Shown here one piece after another: positions 41,796 through 44,902 of a stretch of 44,902 bases of DNA. Each line of letters opens with the position of its first letter. Position 1 is the stretch's first letter. Both the position numbers and the translations under genes were made by a program. Below the pieces are notes generated by a model. The model did not search any database and was not told the DNA's origin. It worked only from the letters and a program-made list of their open reading frames with translations. The stretch comes from CALMEE01 sp041748315. GTDB lineage: Bacteria > Planctomycetota > Planctomycetia > Pirellulales > Pirellulaceae. The stretch is taken from the NCBI GenBank assembly GCA_041748315.1, contig JBGTDM010000012.1:1-44902 (forward strand). Direction: 5' to 3'.

Positions 41796-44027
41796 ATGCC
41801 AGAACATCGTTCGTTTGATGAACTCGTATTAGTTGTGCATGGTGTCGGTGATCCCGAACCCGGCGAGACGCTTAGTCTATTCGCGCGGAGCGTAGCCGAC
41901 CAGCGTCAACCCTTGACCGAATTTAAGGAAGTACTTTGGCTGGAAGAGCAAGGTGATGATCCACGGATCATCAATACCTTTGGCACGAATGTGCGGCATT
42001 TGAGTTTTTCCGGCGGTCGCGTATCACTTGCGGAAGTTTTTTGGGGTGACCTCTCTGAAGTCAAAAAGGGGACGCTTGGCGCGATCTTTGGCTTGATCGA
42101 AATCGTGTTCGGTTTGCGGTTCTTGGCGTTTGTTGCCGCGGACCAAGCCTGCAACGCGGCAAAAGGAATGCGCTGGCTTGGGATCCTGATATCACGAATT
42201 GTTCACGGACCCTTGCTCGCTGTAAACACCGTTCTGGTCGTGATGGCGATTTCAGCGGCGCTCAGCGAGGTGTTGTGGCGTGGATCGTCTAATGACAATG
42301 ATTGGGCGCGATGGATGGTCGGGGGAAGTGTGGGCCTCTGCCTTTTGGGGTCGTATCTGGGCGGGTGTTTCACTCCCAGAAAGGTGTTGCGACGATTTTG
42401 GTTTTGGGTCACTGTCTGCTCGTTTTTTTTGAGCGGTCTGCTCCTGCTGGAGTTGTTTGAGATCATCGAAGCACCAGAATTCACAGCGGTTCAACAGGTT
42501 ACCGATCTGGAAGGGGCTCAGCATGTGAATGCTGCGCCCGCGATGACGCCTCAGGAGAGCCTGCTGTTTTCGATTGCCTCAGCTTACTCGCCGAGTCCTT
42601 TCGCGATGGTAGCGTTTAATAGTATTCAGCCTTCGACCCCTTTCGACTCGCCCGTTGGCAATTCTTCGATTAGTTTTCCTTTGATCAAAAGCCTTTATTG
42701 CCATTTTTATTGCCGTGCGATGGTCACGTTACTCGGCACGCTGTGGCTTTCATTGGTTGTCATCCTGATTGGCCTGTTTATTTGTCGGTTGCTCACGATG
42801 CTGGATCGTCGAACGTTTGGCCAAGCGGCTAATGTCGCCTTGTTGCTGCCGGCGATTTCAATTGGAATCTGGGGGGTGATTTTACCATTCGCCTGGATCG
42901 TGTTGTCGCAAGTCATTGGCAAGGTGATTATTATCAAAGAATTCGATCTGATTTTTTCCGATGCGATTCCGTTATTAGGTGTGCAATTGCTTGTCGGTTT
43001 GATGATCACTTGCATCCTTGTTCTAGTTTTGGCTAAATATACATGGTGGCGAGGCCGCTTTCAGGTGTCTGATTTTAAATCCGGTCGTCGGCCACCTCGC
43101 CTGGTTGTCAACGGCTGGGTTCAAGCTGCAACGACGGTGGGCGCAATAATCGGCATCATGTTAGTGCTCTTTCTGGCTCGCATGGAAATCGCTGACGTGC
43201 ATTATCAGTCGCATGCTTTGGGCCAGGTTCTGGCATCCGTCAATAAGTATGCGGTTGCCCTCATGTTCCCATTGACCATGATCTTTCTGATTAGTTTCAA
43301 GCACTTGCGTCCGGCGTTGGACATCGTCGGGGACGTCGTGTCGCACTTTCAATTTCGTCGTTTGATGAATGGTGATGATCAACATGATGACTTTGACTTG
43401 GGAGAACTGGCGTTTCAGGGCGCGAAATGCCAGTTTTACCGACGGGATGCAATTCACGGTCGGATGAAGATCATTCTGAATCACTTCCGCCATGAAATCG
43501 ATGGCAAGCCTAAACTGACAGTCGTTTCACATAGTCAAGGGACGTTGATTGCGATCGAGGTATTAAATGATCCTGAACTCGATTGGTTGAACGATGAATT
43601 CTCCGAAATCAATTTGTTGACCATGGGATCGCCGTTTACCCATATCTATCAACATTACTTTCGACATTTGTACCCCTCCCTGGACCATCCACATTGGTCG
43701 AATCTCCGCGATCGGCTGAAACGATGGGTGAACATATTTCGCGTCGACGACTTTGTGGGGACTGAAATCGAGTTTAATGCAGAGGTCGAGGCAAACGTAG
43801 ACTGTAGCAATCATCCCGTTCCCAAAAAGGGTCATAACAATTATTGGTGTGATCGCCGCGTTCTATCGATTATTCGCGAACAAAAGTTTTGCCAAGCACT
43901 TCTCGACGAACAATTGGAACAACACATCGGTATCGACGGCGATATTCAGTCCAGTTCACAACGAGTTCAGCAAGAACCAACTCACCGGGCAACGTTAAAT
44001 ATCGACACCCAACGCCGAATCGCTTGA
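41796..44027 (+). CDS. Large membrane protein with split alpha/beta-hydrolase motifs
   Basis: 743 aa, unrecognised family. The N-terminus has a hydrolase-like oxyanion stretch (LVLVVHGVGDPEPGET, about 10-25). Residues from about 85 to 515 contain nine or so membrane helices. The C-terminal soluble part carries the nucleophile elbow VVSHSQGT with Ser580, then LLTMGSP, an Asp pair 651-652 in RVDDFVG, and His680 in KKGHNNYW, a plausible Ser-Asp-His triad in normal order. The hydrolase fold would thus be interrupted by a membrane domain. Start ATG 41796 is preceded by GAG. No partner gene is close. Confidence 0.72.
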   Translation: MPEHRSFDELVLVVHGVGDPEPGETLSLFARSVADQRQPLTEFKEVLWLEEQGDDPRIINTFGTNVRHLSFSGGRVSLAEVFWGDLSEVKKGTLGAIFGLIEIVFGLRFLAFVAADQACNAAKGMRWLGILISRIVHGPLLAVNTVLVVMAISAALSEVLWRGSSNDNDWARWMVGGSVGLCLLGSYLGGCFTPRKVLRRFWFWVTVCSFFLSGLLLLELFEIIEAPEFTAVQQVTDLEGAQHVNAAPAMTPQESLLFSIASAYSPSPFAMVAFNSIQPSTPFDSPVGNSSISFPLIKSLYCHFYCRAMVTLLGTLWLSLVVILIGLFICRLLTMLDRRTFGQAANVALLLPAISIGIWGVILPFAWIVLSQVIGKVIIIKEFDLIFSDAIPLLGVQLLVGLMITCILVLVLAKYTWWRGRFQVSDFKSGRRPPRLVVNGWVQAATTVGAIIGIMLVLFLARMEIADVHYQSHALGQVLASVNKYAVALMFPLTMIFLISFKHLRPALDIVGDVVSHFQFRRLMNGDDQHDDFDLGELAFQGAKCQFYRRDAIHGRMKIILNHFRHEIDGKPKLTVVSHSQGTLIAIEVLNDPELDWLNDEFSEINLLTMGSPFTHIYQHYFRHLYPSLDHPHWSNLRDRLKRWVNIFRVDDFVGTEIEFNAEVEANVDCSNHPVPKKGHNNYWCDRRVLSIIREQKFCQALLDEQLEQHIGIDGDIQSSSQRVQQEPTHRATLNIDTQRRIA

Positions 44028-44261
44028 ACGAGTTTATGAGGCACCGCGGTGCACTTGGGGGATTGCGATTGGATCCACGGCAAACAGGTCTCATACTCTG
44101 GATTTTCATCTCAAGAGTAATGACCAAGGCCAAGTGAACTAAACTGAAAGTTCCAAGCGACATTTGCGTTGCTCTCCAACTTTGGGTACGATTTAAAGCG
44201 ACGTGAGAATGGTTGCTGGTTTCGGTTTTCAGTTTTACGAAGAACACTGAGGGTTACGGTG

Positions 44262-44723
44262 ATGATGCGATTGTTATTTCAGCTGCCAGTCATTCTCAGT
44301 TTAGCAACCATGCTTCTGGGATGCGGATTGCGCGAGGAAATGGAGGCCTCGAAACAGACTCGCCAACGGATCAAGAGCAAGCTCAATGATCTGCAGAATC
44401 GCGCAGGCATTGATTTTGAAACGCAACAAATGATCGAAGCGGTCTTCCATGCCTATTCAGGTTATACCTCGCACCACAATCGTCCGCCAATGTCCTGGTC
44501 GGAGCTTGCTGCCACGCCAAACTTGACGTCTGATCACAAAAGCCACATCCGTAATGCTCAGAACACAATCCAGAAAATTGTGTGGGGGATCGATTTAAGA
44601 CTTGTTGGCACCGATGGAACCGCGAGCGAGACGTTGTTGTCGCTTGACAACCCGTTGATGGGGAATGTGATCGTGCTGCAGAACGATGGCCAGATCCGCA
44701 TGGTGTCAGACGACGAGCTTTAA
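44262..44723 (+). CDS. Small lipoprotein, function unknown
   Basis: 153 aa. The start ATG 44262 lies 8 bases after GAGGG. A signal peptide ends in a lipobox, LLGC, so the mature protein is probably a lipoprotein anchored at Cys. A helical region rich in Lys, Gln and Asp follows, then a region starting AVFHAYSGYTSHHNRPPMSW and a C-terminal IRMVSDDEL tail. The family was not recognised. It is 234 bases after the membrane hydrolase gene on the same strand, so cotranscription is possible. Confidence 0.7.
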   Translation: MMRLLFQLPVILSLATMLLGCGLREEMEASKQTRQRIKSKLNDLQNRAGIDFETQQMIEAVFHAYSGYTSHHNRPPMSWSELAATPNLTSDHKSHIRNAQNTIQKIVWGIDLRLVGTDGTASETLLSLDNPLMGNVIVLQNDGQIRMVSDDEL

Positions 44724-44860
44724 TTTCGACTTAGAGGGCAATGACGTACAGTATTGTAATCGCTTGACGTGTCCTGGGCTTGGCAGCAGTCGCCAATCAT
44801 GAAGACAGCCCAATCGACCGAATGACGAGGTGAGCTGTGCGCACACTTTGGACGCATAGG

Positions 44861-44902
44861 CCGCATTTCTCACAACGATGACTTTTGCGTTGGCGATCGC
44901 TC
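44861..44902. mobile_element. Left end of a second copy of the MITE-like element
   Basis: The last 42 bases of the window are identical to 6132-6173, the start of the MITE-like element. They begin with the terminal repeat CCGCATTTCTCAC after ATAG-G, so the target here is also TAG-containing. The rest of the element continues past the window edge. Confidence 0.85.

Overview
The window looks like chromosome of a planctomycete, probably Pirellulales or Pirellulaceae. This is an inference from gene content and style: a Ser/Thr kinase with a membrane tail, a Tat-exported squalene-cyclase-repeat protein, RHS (YD-repeat) debris, lineage-typical secreted hypotheticals, and dispersed intergenic palindromes. 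Base composition is moderate by eye (about 50-53% GC), with one clearly GC-richer gene (cupin, 5.7-6.5 kb). No rRNA, tRNA, CRISPR array or prophage was recognised.

Layout. 1-0.5 kb: remnant of an RHS/YD-repeat gene (minus strand) carrying two 77-79 bp palindromic elements. 0.9-4.4 kb: phosphate uptake operon pstS-pstC-pstA-pstB with overlapping genes. 4.4-6.76 kb: a small accessory island between pstB and tkt. It is bounded on the right by a decayed second copy of the pstB 3' end. It contains an IS256-like transposase scrap, tandem and dispersed repeats, a small membrane protein and a foreign-looking cupin gene split by a 186 bp MITE-like element; the left end of a second copy of that MITE lies at the right edge of the window. 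6.8-24 kb: housekeeping and signalling genes (transketolase, Tat-exported toroid protein, Ser/Thr kinase, lone receiver, smpB, lipA, ilvE, a DinB-fold protein, Rieske ferredoxin and SufT-like protein, AtuA-C-like protein overlapping phosphotransacetylase, an endonuclease/exonuclease/phosphatase protein, cardiolipin synthase, YceI).

23.6-30.2 kb, minus strand: plsC, cmk, a large divergent GH38-like protein, an exported protein of unknown function, a DUF4286-like protein and cysC. 30.4-40.7 kb: a compact heme cluster. On the minus strand hemA-hemC-hemD-hemB-hemQ-hemE-hemY-hemL are mostly overlapping, and hemH is divergent. Together they encode every step from glutamyl-tRNA to heme by the coproporphyrin-dependent route, with HemQ as terminal coproheme decarboxylase. 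40.9-44.7 kb: a methyltransferase, a large membrane protein with a split alpha/beta-hydrolase signature, and a small lipoprotein.

The most interesting items are the pstB-bounded island, the two-copy MITE with TAG-containing target, the complete heme pathway with a cysteine-equipped ferrochelatase, the GH38-like protein apparently lacking its nucleophile, and the membrane-interrupted hydrolase. No strong evidence for a wholly new multi-gene system was found. All alignments and identities here were judged by eye.
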